Shown: piece by piece, positions 54,369-64,000 of the stretch | Layout of the letters: each line of letters starts with the position of its first letter | Numbering within the stretch: the stretch's first letter is position 1 | Assembly: GCF_000002235.5 (NCBI RefSeq) | Contig: NW_022145609.1 | Span: 12,430,328-12,494,327, forward strand | Reading direction: 5' to 3' | Length of the DNA stretch: 64,000 bases | Source of the DNA: Strongylocentrotus purpuratus | Taxonomy: Eukaryota > Echinodermata > Echinoidea > Camarodonta > Strongylocentrotidae | Notes under the pieces: generated by a model | What the model was told of the DNA's origin: nothing | The model's database searches: none | The model's input: the letters and a program-made list of their open reading frames with translations, nothing else | Made by a program: the position numbers and the translations under genes

Positions 54369-54480
54369 GTAACGGTCTTCTTACAGGTAGCCATTGATTG
54401 GAGCACACAATATGTATTAAACAGTTAGAGCCAATTTTAGAAGCAAAAGAAGTCTGGTGACGGGAAAATTTTGAAGCACG

Positions 54481-54725
54481 TTTTCAAACCATGACTACTC
54501 CTTGTGTCTTTGAATCATTATATATATGGACATATTACACTAACACATCACGTAGTCCCCATAATTCATACAATGGGTATTTGATTGAGTTGAATTGCTC
54601 GAAATTTGATGTACGTTTTCAAACCATTACTACTTGTGTCTTTGAATCATTATATATAGGGACCTATTACACTCACACATCACGTAGTCCCCATAATTCA
54701 TACAAAGGGTATTAAGTTGAGTTGA
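54481..54725. repeat. ~121-bp tandem duplication
   Basis: Two copies containing TTGTGTCTTTGAATCATTAT and CACGTAGTCCCCATAATTCA. A fragment (ACCATTACTACTTGTGTCTT) recurs at about 58020, just 3' of the receptor's last exon. Confidence 0.7.
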
Positions 54726-55544
54726 TTGTTCGAAATGCTTTGCTCTCATGTTTTGGATGATTCGTGTATTGTATGTGCCTACAAATATTTATGAACAGCA
54801 TGAACACAACTCAAATCAAGTCATTCATTCTCTTGGCCTGGAATGAATTGCTGCATACAATCATCAAGTATTATATTAATGGTTGTAGAGAGGAAAGTAC
54901 ACATTCATCTTGTCTATAACCGTATTTTAAATGATAATTGGGACCAATTAACTAACAAATCAACTCCTGAAATTTCAGTTTCGACATTGGGCATTTTGGC
55001 ATCACAGCCCGTTTGTGGATAACTTGTCTCCGTTTCATATAGTATTGGTTTGGTTTTATTTTCCGTATAATTAAACTTATGTACATATGGATGAACATAA
55101 AAAGATACGGATGGATCGTCATGAAAAGAAAATGAAGAATTGATCGCACAGTCGTGTGAAAGTGTAACATTAGCTTTATTCATAAAACAAAACGAAAGGA
55201 TATGCGAAAATTAAAGATCACTTGCTTTTGATACAAAAAGAGCAATGTAGAGAATGTAATAACAAAATCCAAAAACGTAAGAGCACATTAAATGCTAGTC
55301 TTGTATTACTAATGTTAACTTCTGACGATTCGACCGTTACGTGAACGTACCTACATGCATAACGCTACAATATAATTCAAAACATATAACTACAATTTCT
55401 TGGATAATGATCTGATTTTTATCATCTTGAATATCAAACTTACGTAAATGAAACGACATCAATATCAGGTTTTTTACCACTCTTATGAAACTTAACCCCC
55501 AAATTTAATAACATCAATATTGAAAAGTTCCTGCAATGCACTTT

Positions 55545-55746
55545 CATCTTGGATAGATATAATAATAATAATAATGACATCTTTCTCTTTGAAAACCCAA
55601 ATGTTTTAGTTTCATTAAGAGAAATAACCTGTCTTACCCCCATAAAAGGGTCCCTAAAATGTTACATTTGTTTTATTATTATCATTATTGGTGTTATTAT
55701 CATTATTATCATTATCATTATTATTGTTATTATTATCATTATTATT

Positions 55747-55785
<39 letters not shown>

Positions 55786-55830
55786 GTTATTATTATTGAT
55801 ATAATTAAAATCTCATTATCATCACCATCA
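55545..55830. repeat. ATT microsatellite beside a LINE scrap
   Basis: A scrap at 55545-55625 is the inverse of LINE sequence at about 59500-59560, including its AAT run. Long ATT/ATC runs follow to about 55830. Confidence 0.65.
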
Positions 55831-56224
55831 TTATCGTTATTATCATCTAAAATCAGTCTACCATTTCCCGACCCGACTTGCCTCTCCACTGAGGGAAGAG
55901 ACAAGAATCTCGGTTCTTCTCTCCTATTCCCCGAAGACATGTAACCCACCCCCCTCCCCCTTTCCCCCTCCAGCGAGTGCACAAAGTCCTGAACAATAAA
56001 CTTTTCTGATCGTTACACACGACTCGTCAATTTGCTGACTTAGAACTACGTCATTAACAGGTTTAGTCTTTAATGCGCCCGATGAGGGCGACGATGCACA
56101 AAGAAAATGATTATAAAATCTAACATTGAACTCTTTGGATTAATACCGGGGTATGGGCAAATTGCCTACATGAATTTGCTTGGCGCGGGTAAAAATGGAT
56201 AGATATAAAACCGCCACGGGCCTT

Positions 56225-56395
56225 TTATTATTATTCTCGTTATAACTATTTTTTTTTTATCACTATTTATATTGTCATTATTATCACTATTAATATTGTC
56301 ATTATTATTCTCGTCATAATTAATATTATAATCAATATTAATTTTGTCATTATTATTTATATTTTTTAAAATAATTATTATCATCATTATCAATA
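56225..56395. repeat. ATT-rich low-complexity region
   Basis: Imperfect ATT/ATA trinucleotides; non-coding. Confidence 0.75.
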
Positions 56396-56399
56396 ATGT

Positions 56400-57980
56400 G
56401 TAATGGACTAAAATATATTTGAATAAACCATAAACCTACCCCTAAACCTAGAACACACCACCAACTTGCTTATACACATCGATATAAAGGTACTCCATTT
56501 CATAAAATACAGCGAAATGATAAATAAAATGGTGAACAGATAAAAGAGCTATGAATAAGAAGGAATTTCTAAATATCATTGTTTGTATATTGTGTTGGTA
56601 ATTAATACAATATTACTCTTGACTAAAAGATTTCAACAAAAATTATAATCCTTGCTCGGTAATAATAGCCCTGTATTCAGCTGCATTACTAACATGAAAT
56701 GAGGGGGGAAAAAAGAAGACATCGCTTTGTTCACCTACTATTCAATGAATATTATCTACATTATCATGAATCTTATTATTTCATTAATTCCTCAGGTTAA
56801 AAAAAACACTTTAAACTCTTTTTAAACATCATTTACTGAAAGGCTAATCCCTATTTCATAACATAATATTATATTCAGCACTTGTTCAGATATTGCACAG
56901 TAACTATGCTTGTTAGTCTTAATCAAATTATCTTTCTCAAAATACACTCACAATCTTAATAGCCTCATGTTTAGTTCACATCCTACTAATTAGCAATATA
57001 TCTGATCTATACACAGGGTCAAAATGGATAGGAGCAGAAAACTTTATTACAATTCCCAACTCTCCATTAATGTACTATTTGATTGTGCTAGCTAAATTTT
57101 AGTCGATGAAAATTCCATATCCCCTTTACTATTAAGTCCGACTAAATATGCGAAATCCTAGAAATTCTACAGATTTCAAATGATATATATATATATATAT
57201 ATATATATTGTAATACTCATTTTATAAAGAAACTTCGTTCACATACAAAACAATTAGTAACATTAAAACGTCAATAAAAAATCACGGGGAAAAAAGTTTG
57301 GATATATTATAAATAACTTAAAGGAATGCAAATATGGGTCAATGAATAATTTATAGCATGTCAATTGACACCACCAATTTTGCGATTTTCAGTGACCGTT
57401 ACAATTTTTTTTCCAAACTGGAACTCTTGAAAGGACGGAAAATTATGTACAACATATTGGCACTTTATCAAACCGAGATCATCTATAAATAAAATTACTT
57501 AAAATAGGCGGGTAATAGGCTCAGAAAGATAGGAACTAAAACTAATAGTCTGTACCACACGTCAAGCAAAATAATACATGGTCCATGCGTGTCGCGCTTC
57601 TTAGTGATGGTCAACCTCACAATGTTTTGTTTAACGTGCTAGTCAAAACAATTCCCGTACGACAAATTACACTAATATTCAAATTAATTATCACAACCCG
57701 CGTGATGACACCTTTACGATTTAAGTCGAAATAAGTTTAATGGAAATGTAGCTGAAAAGGGGAATTGTTTGATGACTACATTTAAGTGATGTATCAATAA
57801 ACAGGAAAGCTGATAACCAACGACTCCGCCCCATCAATAGCAATTTAACAGACATGACAAATGCTGAATTTACTATGCAAATATGGTCAACTGGTATTCC
57901 TTATGTCCCTAATAACCTTCTATGTATAAAATTATTAACATGTTTGAATATATTGCATGTTGCTAGTTGAAAAACACGAT
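56400..57980. other. Intergenic region, nothing recognised
   Basis: AT-rich; contains only an (AT)n run at 57183-57208. Confidence 0.4.
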
Positions 57981-57983
57981 TGT

Positions 57984-57989
57984 TTTATT
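57984..57989 (-). promoter_or_regulatory. Candidate polyadenylation signal of the 7TM receptor
   Basis: AATAAA on the minus strand about 145 bases after the receptor stop codon. Placement is plausible; use is not shown. Confidence 0.4.
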
Positions 57990-58132
57990 GGTTGAAAGAC
58001 TGCATGGGTTAATATTTTAAAACCATTACTACTTGTGTCTTTAAATCACCGTTATCATTTCTGTGTAGTTCCGTACATAATGCAATCTGTCTTTCAAACA
58101 TTTATCAAGTTTCCTTATATATAGTTATCAAG

Positions 58133-58712
58133 TCACCACTCGGCCCCATCGTTTTGGTAGGCAGCTCTAGGCAGTCTCTCAGGTTGGGAACGCATTATTG
58201 TCTCCGGGCGGAACCCACTGGAATCAGAGTTAGACATCAATCTTGCATTTTGGTTGCCTCTCTGTCCCCTGAGCCTGGCCGAGCTATTCTTGAACGTCGA
58301 ATTAGTTTGGCCAGAGCTTGAGCCGGACGCCGCAAAAGACTTCGACAAGCAGCAGCTGAACTGTGAGCGCCATGTCCTGCGAACCTGAGGCTGGCGCATG
58401 CAGTACAGCATAAAGATGAAGTACCCCTGCAGAGAGTTGAGGATGGTGAAGATTCCTTGGACGACCTCACTGGCCGGTCGGATGATGCTCAGGTAACCTA
58501 AAGACCACGTTAGGCCCATCAGGATCAGGATACACACCGCATTCTGGAAACGTCGAAGGCGCTGGCGCTTCTCCGTCTTATCAAGTTGTCTTCCTTTGAC
58601 GGTTCTGTTCAGTCGTATAATGACACGAATGAAGATAATGATGTTGAAGATCATGACGAAAGCAACTGGAATCAGGAGACCACCGATGAGAGGCCATTTT
58701 GCAAGGAAGCAA
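58133..58712 (-). CDS. 7TM receptor exon: TM5-TM7 and C-terminal tail
   Basis: 580 bp; the acceptor TTGTAG precedes T-TGC, which restores the ECL2 Cys codon. It ends DGAEW and stop. Confidence 0.92.
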
Positions 58713-61700
58713 CTACAAAAACAACAACGATGATAGATACATATTAATATTTCAATTTATTATATAATGATTTATCAATTATATTAATGATGAATCTGTA
58801 TTCAAGATTGTTTCAATTAAATTAATTCACTACGAGCCGGACATCAATATTTTTCATGATATTCCTTATAACCAGTGCAATAGTCGGTTATTCTATTGAA
58901 TTTAATCGACCTCATTCTAGTTGACATTACACTTCTACTAAATAAAAATATGCGTAAAGCATCAATGAAAATCTATGAACATGAAATTGTCATGTATGTC
59001 TCTAATAATTCTAACTATTGTTAAATAGCATTGATTGGACTATTTGAATGTTGAATCTTTTTTTTTAAATCGTGTACATCATATTTTAGCCATTGCAGAT
59101 CAGTCTTGGGACTGCGAAAAAGGAAGATATTAATTTAAGTCCTCCAAACATTCAGCCATTTTTTAAATGAGTAGGTTAGACTTCAAACAACCTACAAAGT
59201 TTTCTTGGGTAGGAATGCATAACATATTTAACGTGTCACATATTTGGAGCCGTGTTATCACGATAGCAATTACCATCATATGCTAAAACAAATCGCGTTC
59301 AGTGTATTTAGTGAGGGTATTGACAGAAAATAATAAATCTATTGTACTCTATAGCGGGAATTCATTTCAAATTGCCAAAGTAATACCAATATATAGAAAA
59401 GATGATCCGTCATTAGTGTCAAACTATCGTCCAGTATCGATTCTTCCGATTTTCTCGAAGATTTGAGAAAGGCTGGTGTATAAGAAACTAATGAAACTAA
59501 TACATTTGGGTTTTCAAAAAGAAAGATGTCATTATTATTATTACTATTATATCTATCCAAGACGAAAATCAATTTTGCTTTAGAAAATTCCATTCCACCG
59601 ATCTTGCTTTAGCACATTTGTACGACAGTGTCAAATGCCTTGGACAATCGTAATCATGTTTTAGGATTATTTATGGATCTTAGCAAGGTATTTGACACCC
59701 TTGTAAATTTCATAACTATAGTGTATTAAGAGGATTACCTCTCCAATGGTTTAATGATTATTTAAAACCCATAAAGCAATATGTTTAGTGTAAATATGTC
59801 GATTCTAATTTATTACCAATCTCATGTGGTGTCCCGCAGGGATCTGTTCTTGGTCCTGTGTTATTCTTAACTTATGTGGATGTATTTTAAACACACCTAA
59901 CTTGTTGCAATACATCCTATTTGCCGATGATACTACTGTAGTGTATAAGAGACTGTACGGTTTTAACTACAAAATAATTTATTTAACGAAAATCAATTTT
60001 GCTTTAGAAAATTCCATTCCACCGATCTTGTTTTAGCACATTTGTACGACAGTGTCAAATGCCTTGGATAATCGTAATCATGTATTAGGATTATTTATGG
60101 ATCTTAGCAAGGTATTTGACACCCTTGTAAATTTCATAACTATAGTGTATTAAGAGGATTACCTCTCCAATGGTTTAATGATTATTTAAAACCCATAAAG
60201 CAATATGTTTAGTGTAAATATGTCGATTCTAATTTATTACCAATCTCATGTGGTGTCCCGCAGGGATCTGTTCTTGGTCCTGTGTTATTCTTAACTTATG
60301 TGTATGTATTTTAAACACACCTAACTTGTTGCAATACATCCTATTTGCCGATGATACTACTGTAGTGTATAAGAGACTGTACGGTTTTCAACTACAAAAT
60401 AATTTATTTAACGAAAATCAATTTTGCTTTAGAAAATTCCATTCCACCGATCTTGCTTTAGCACATTTGTACGACAGTGTCAAATGCCTTGGCTAATCGT
60501 AATCATGTATTAGGATTATTTATGGATCTTAGCAAGGTATTTGACGCCCTTGTAAATTTCGTAACTATAGTGTATTAAGAGGATTAACTCTCCAATGGTT
60601 TAATGATTATTTAAAACCCATAAAGCGATATGTTTAGTGTAAATATGTCGATTCTAAATTATTACCAATCTCATGTGGTGTCCCGCAAGGATCTGTTCTT
60701 GGTCCTGTGTTATTCTTAACTCATGTGTATGTATTTTTAAACACACCTAACTTGTTGCAATACATCCTATTTGCCGATGATACTACTGTAGTTTATTCTG
60801 ATTCTAACTCTCCTTTCCTTATTGATACCATGAATAATGAATAACCAAGATTATCTGCATGGTTTGAGTGCAACAAATTATCATTAAATTTGAAAAAGAC
60901 AAACTTTATTCATTTCCAGAATGTAAAAACTGAGGGACCTGCTTTGGAAATTCATAATGTGGATGGTGTGGTTATTTAAAAGACTAAAAGTGTTAAATTT
61001 TAATCGAGGTGTTATCAATGACACTCTGAAGTGGAATGATCATGTTAAATATATTGCAGCAAGAATACCACGTAATGTAGGCATATTCTTTAAACAGCGT
61101 CCCTATGTTCCTTCGAATATCTTATTAACGCTGTACAATTCCATGATATTACCTTTTATTTCATATTGTAATTTAATATGGACAAACATTAAGTGGAATA
61201 CGGATATTACTTATTTGTTAAAAGTTGTTTTCTCAAATGCTGGTTACCCTGACAGTTAATGATATCAAATTTCTACAAACTGCCATTTTCATTTTTCGCC
61301 TCTAAAAATATGTCCCTGTGACATTTTCTATTCTGTTTCAACTGAATAAAGATATATATATATTCATTCTACGAAATAATCTGCCTATTGCCATTTGTGC
61401 AATCCAAATACTGTTCTCGCCCTTAAATCCATTTGCCACACTGGGCCAGATATATGGAATTCCCTTCCCATTGATACCCGCACTGCGCTTTCACCGCTCT
61501 CTTTAAAAAAAAAATCGGTCAAAGCTTTTCTTCTTTCAAAGTACATGTATGTTGCACGACAGATATTTCAATTCTGTGTTACCATAATGAATTTGTATTA
61601 TCATGTAAACCAGTTATTGTTGTCATGTCATTGTTATTTACTTGGTAATAACCGAGTCAGTAAACTGACCTACACAATCCCTTTATTAAATGCAACAAAA

Positions 61701-63538
61701 ACCTTTCATGTATTAAGACTGATTTACTCAGTAGTTAAGTAACATGTGCCTATTTTGTATATCTCAGCATTTAAATAGAAGTAGCCGCATGTCAATTGTT
61801 TCTCCTTCCATCCCTCATTAAATATATATATATATATATATATCCCTCTCTCTCTCTCTCCTGAAGCAAGTCATTTTTCTGTCATTTTTTGTCATTAAAT
61901 TAAAATGAGAGCAATAAGGAGCGGGAACGTTTGTTTCATATTGTTCCTGATTGATTGATAGGTTACATTCTTGGATTCAATATAAAACTTACACATCTGT
62001 CTGCGCGTAGTGCTCCCTCGCTGATCCTCCAGTGATTCCAACAATCACCAAAGGGACTCCTAAATGCAAGAAAAAAAAGGAATGGTTACTTTATTATCAT
62101 CATTATCATTGTCATTATCATGATGAGGATCGATGATCATCATCGTCAACATCAATTCTTAAAGGAACAAACGAAGGATAAACTAGACTTGTAGTCGGAG
62201 TTAATACTATGTTTTATACAACACATATTGCTCATATTGAAAGCCAATATGAACAGCTTGTTATATTAAGTTTTAAAACAAACTCTACTTGCTGAGCACG
62301 ATCCCAAAGACTTTCGAGGAAAATTTTCAATATCCTATTGAATATCCTTTAGAAATTTGTTCAGTTCAGTATGTAATAAGTCATTGTAATATACACACTT
62401 TTCAACAGGTGATGGACAAAGCTATTGAAAGTTTTTGAGCTTGATTTTGGTTTGGAAGCCTTTGCGATCATGTTGGTAACACATTTTGGCAAAATGGCAT
62501 TTAATCTATCAAGTAAAAAAGCAAATAATTATTGGACGGTGGCTTACCCCATGCAAACAGTGAAGCCTTCCGCATAAAGCGCGGTAGATACGTGTTGAGA
62601 ACTCGAACGAAGAGAATATGCATGTTGTAGCCCTCGACTCCCATCCAGAATAGAGATGACAGGGTAAAATAGTGGAGGAAGCCAGCTAGGATACAGCAAG
62701 GCAGGGGAGGAATTTCTTCCTTACCTCGTTCTGTGTCAACAGATATCATGACCAGGAAGACGATGTATAGACAGAGCAGGGAACTGGAAAGGGACAGCAG
62801 GATCTGGTTGGGTTTGCGATCACGAAGTTTCCTAGAAGAGAGGACAAAACCTTATTTATTATATATATTATAACACATTTAACATGGTTAATGCTGTCGC
62901 TGGGTGTCGCACAAAATACTGACTCTTGGAACCGCAGGTGATGTGTCGTTTTGGCAATTATCGACGACGTACCCTTTGAAAGATTCCATGGTATTTCCTA
63001 TGCTCAAGTGATTTTAATTTTCGGACCGTGTTATTTTCTATGTACCGGTATGTACAAAATCGTGACTCATAATGGATTTTTCTAGCATACACAGCTGCTC
63101 TTCTAAAAAATGTGATATGGTAACATTTTTCAATGATCAAAATTACGTTTACGGGCAAGCCTAATGTACGTTTTCCCTACGTTTACCGAGCATCTCTGGG
63201 ATATTTGTAAGACTGGTGACGGTATTAAATTGTCTGCTCAACTAGAGCTTTTCTGAGACCAAATACCACTTGGTAAGTTGTGCAAAAAATTTATATATGA
63301 AATGGAATACATTCGAATTCGAATCAATCAATCAACGTGTTGGACATCACAAGATCAGATACCTTATACTGGCCCATATGCATAATATCCCTGAATATAG
63401 AAATGTTACTCACTTATTAAAAGCATATGTGAGGATTGTGATGACAAGGCCCCATATTGACATACAGCAACCAACATAGCTTATGATCTCCAGAATAAAA
63501 TCTGCCTGTGGTGACAATCCTTCTCCTCCATAGATATC
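58133..63538 (-). CDS. Adhesion-type (class B2) 7TM receptor, 5' ectodomain outside window
   Basis: Four exons join in frame: 63538-63414, 62831-62548, 62059-61993 and 58712-58133 (TGA at 58135-58133), giving 351 residues. TM1 reads IISYVGCCMSIWGLVITILTY. TM2 follows KLRDRKPNQI. TM3 carries the conserved Cys (LPCC), HYF and FWMGVEGYN. TM4 is ASLFAWGVPLVIVG. The ECL2 Cys is in TDVCFLAKW. TM5 is LLIPVAFVMIFNIIIF, TM6 is LILMGLTWSLGYL and TM7 is FTILNSLQGYFIFMLYC. These are the adhesion GPCR landmarks. A cytoplasmic tail of about 75 residues rich in Ser, Arg and Asn follows. The TM1 exon starts in phase 0 with DIYGGEG, so a GPS/GAIN region should lie just beyond 64000. Ligand and coupling are unknown. 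Confidence 0.9.
59345..61745 (+). mobile_element. LINE (CR1/jockey-like) reverse transcriptase relic with internal triplication
   Basis: Lies in the TM4-TM5 intron, antisense to the receptor. RT landmarks appear in order: AKVIPIYRKDDPS and NYRPVSILPIFSKI (59375-59465), FRKFHSTDLALAHLYDSV, SCGVPQGSVLGPVLF, then FADDTTVVY. After these come KWNDHVKYIA and LPFISYCNLIWT (60990-61190). Stops and frameshifts are many, so it is dead. The segment between HSTD and FADD is present three times in tandem. Confidence 0.85.
59564..60790 (+). repeat. 424-bp tandem triplication inside the LINE
   Basis: The word GAAAATCAATTTTGCTTTAG starts at 59564, 59988 and 60413. Copies are almost identical; the third ends after the FADD codons and passes into single-copy LINE. 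Confidence 0.88.
61821..61860. repeat. (AT)n and (CT)n microsatellite
   Basis: Marks the left border of the block duplicated at 49.57 kb. Confidence 0.8.
61993..62059 (-). CDS. 7TM receptor exon: TM4
   Basis: 67 bp, phase 1 to 2, reading VPLVIVGITGG and ending in ECL2. Confidence 0.85.
62548..62831 (-). CDS. 7TM receptor exon: TM2 and TM3
   Basis: 284 bp, donor GTAAG intact, and CGA (62728-62726) where the pseudogene has TGA. A GTAAGG inside the exon is not used as a donor, because the residues after it hold the conserved TM3 cysteine. Confidence 0.9.
63414..63538 (-). CDS. 7TM receptor exon: TM1
   Basis: 41 codons plus 2 bases; acceptor TTTTACAG-like, donor GTGAGT. It differs from the pseudogene copy by Ala for Glu before FILEI. 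Confidence 0.88.
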
Positions 63539-63744
63539 CTGTAAAATGTAATGATATATATTTTCAAACAGGACGTCAGCCAAGTCTGACTACTAAAAGT
63601 CATCTTAGTCTTCATGCCTCGATCAGATATGACGCGGTGATCTGCGGCGTTTTTTTTCTTCTTTTTCTGGATGACCTATTGAAGTGCAATTAATACACTT
63701 TACATTTATGTAGCTAATAACACAAGGCTTAGTGAATACGCGTT

Positions 63745-64000
63745 GGACCGTTGTCGCGTCCAGTTGTAATTCATTTCTTTTGCCATATCGTTTGACTTTG
63801 GCGATCATGCTGTTCCACAACCCTCGGCTCCTAGCCTTCTGTATAAGTACCACTCCCAGTTCTTTCACTCCTCTCTCTTCCAGCAATTTCTGCAGACTGT
63901 CCATCCAAATTATCCCCTTCTTCCCCTACACGTTCTTCCCACAATTTTCCCTGTCAAAGCAAGATTATCTAGGCCTTCTTTACGTGTACTGTGACCCATG
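63745..64000 (-). mobile_element. LINE ORF C-terminal fragment
   Basis: The minus strand reads GH.TRKEGLDNLALTGKIVG and a RTCRGRRG stretch, a stop, then MDSLQKLLEERGVKELG and RGLWNSMIAKVKRYG. The GKI-G-R-RGR pattern is the usual C-terminus of non-LTR retrotransposon polyproteins. The in-frame stop shows decay. Confidence 0.6.

Larger units (their letters stand above)
61850..63775. repeat. Segmental duplication, partner of 49570-51590
   Basis: Exons and introns are both conserved from CTCCTGAAGCAAGTCATTTT to the GCGTCCAGTTG border. Small insertions and deletions lie in the introns. Confidence 0.85.

Noticed and set aside
62684-62722. Mini-intron in the TM2-3 exon (GTAAGG to CCTAG)
   Set aside because: It would be about 39 bases, shorter than usual animal introns, and would remove the conserved TM3 cysteine.

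Overview
The window is nuclear DNA of an animal. It has spliced genes with GT-AG introns, plexin-type Sema, PSI, CCP, WSC and EGF domains, a class B2 (adhesion) 7TM receptor, LINE fragments, tRNA-derived SINEs and many short inverted-repeat elements. The domain set and repeat landscape (CAGTGGCGGATCC-type elements, GCGAGCGAAGCGAGC motifs, long poly-G tracts) suggest a marine invertebrate deuterostome, perhaps an echinoderm such as a sea urchin. That assignment is an inference from general pattern only.

Left part (1-29.4 kb, minus strand): one gene runs right to left and leaves the window at position 1. Eleven single exons, followed by 16 array exons, join with compatible splice phases. Their order is signal peptide and Sema (29337-26291), PSI (25959-25331), CCP/sushi (24804-24622), EGF (23822-23724), WSC (23076-22792), two short EGFs (21041-20940 and 19471-19373), a calcium-binding EGF (18985-18875) and then 16 near-identical EGF exons (16791-610). 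The open part codes for about 1,407 residues with no stop seen. The EGF array sits in a 17.9-kb tandem duplication with higher-order structure: a 3,559-bp unit of four sub-repeats, and a 1,799-bp unit of two. One sub-repeat type has lost its EGF exon to a GCCCC-rich block. Calcium-binding-consensus EGFs (B types) are interspersed with EGFs that lost the consensus (A type).

Middle (29.4-49.6 kb): no gene was recognised. It holds hAT-like non-autonomous elements, three of them in the window with 7- or 8-bp target duplications, and a second copy of a TTAA-flanked 534-bp element. It also holds about nine copies of a ~113-bp tandem repeat, two inverted arrays of a 15-bp repeat, a degenerate ~23-bp GCCCC repeat, SINE-like pieces, microsatellites and very long poly-G runs.

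Right part (49.6-64 kb, minus strand): an adhesion-type 7TM receptor. TM1 (63538-63414), TM2-3 (62831-62548), TM4 (62059-61993) and TM5-7 plus tail (58712-58133, stop included) splice in frame to 351 residues. Its ectodomain lies beyond the right edge. Exons TM1-TM4 are duplicated at 51361-49701, but that copy has a nonsense codon, a destroyed splice donor and no TM5-7 exon, so it is a pseudogene. The TM4-TM5 intron of the intact gene carries a LINE with an internal 424-bp triplication.

The most unusual content is the Sema-PSI-CCP-EGF-WSC-EGF(n) architecture and its recently expanded exon array. What ends that protein (membrane anchor, 7TM, or secreted end) lies left of the window.
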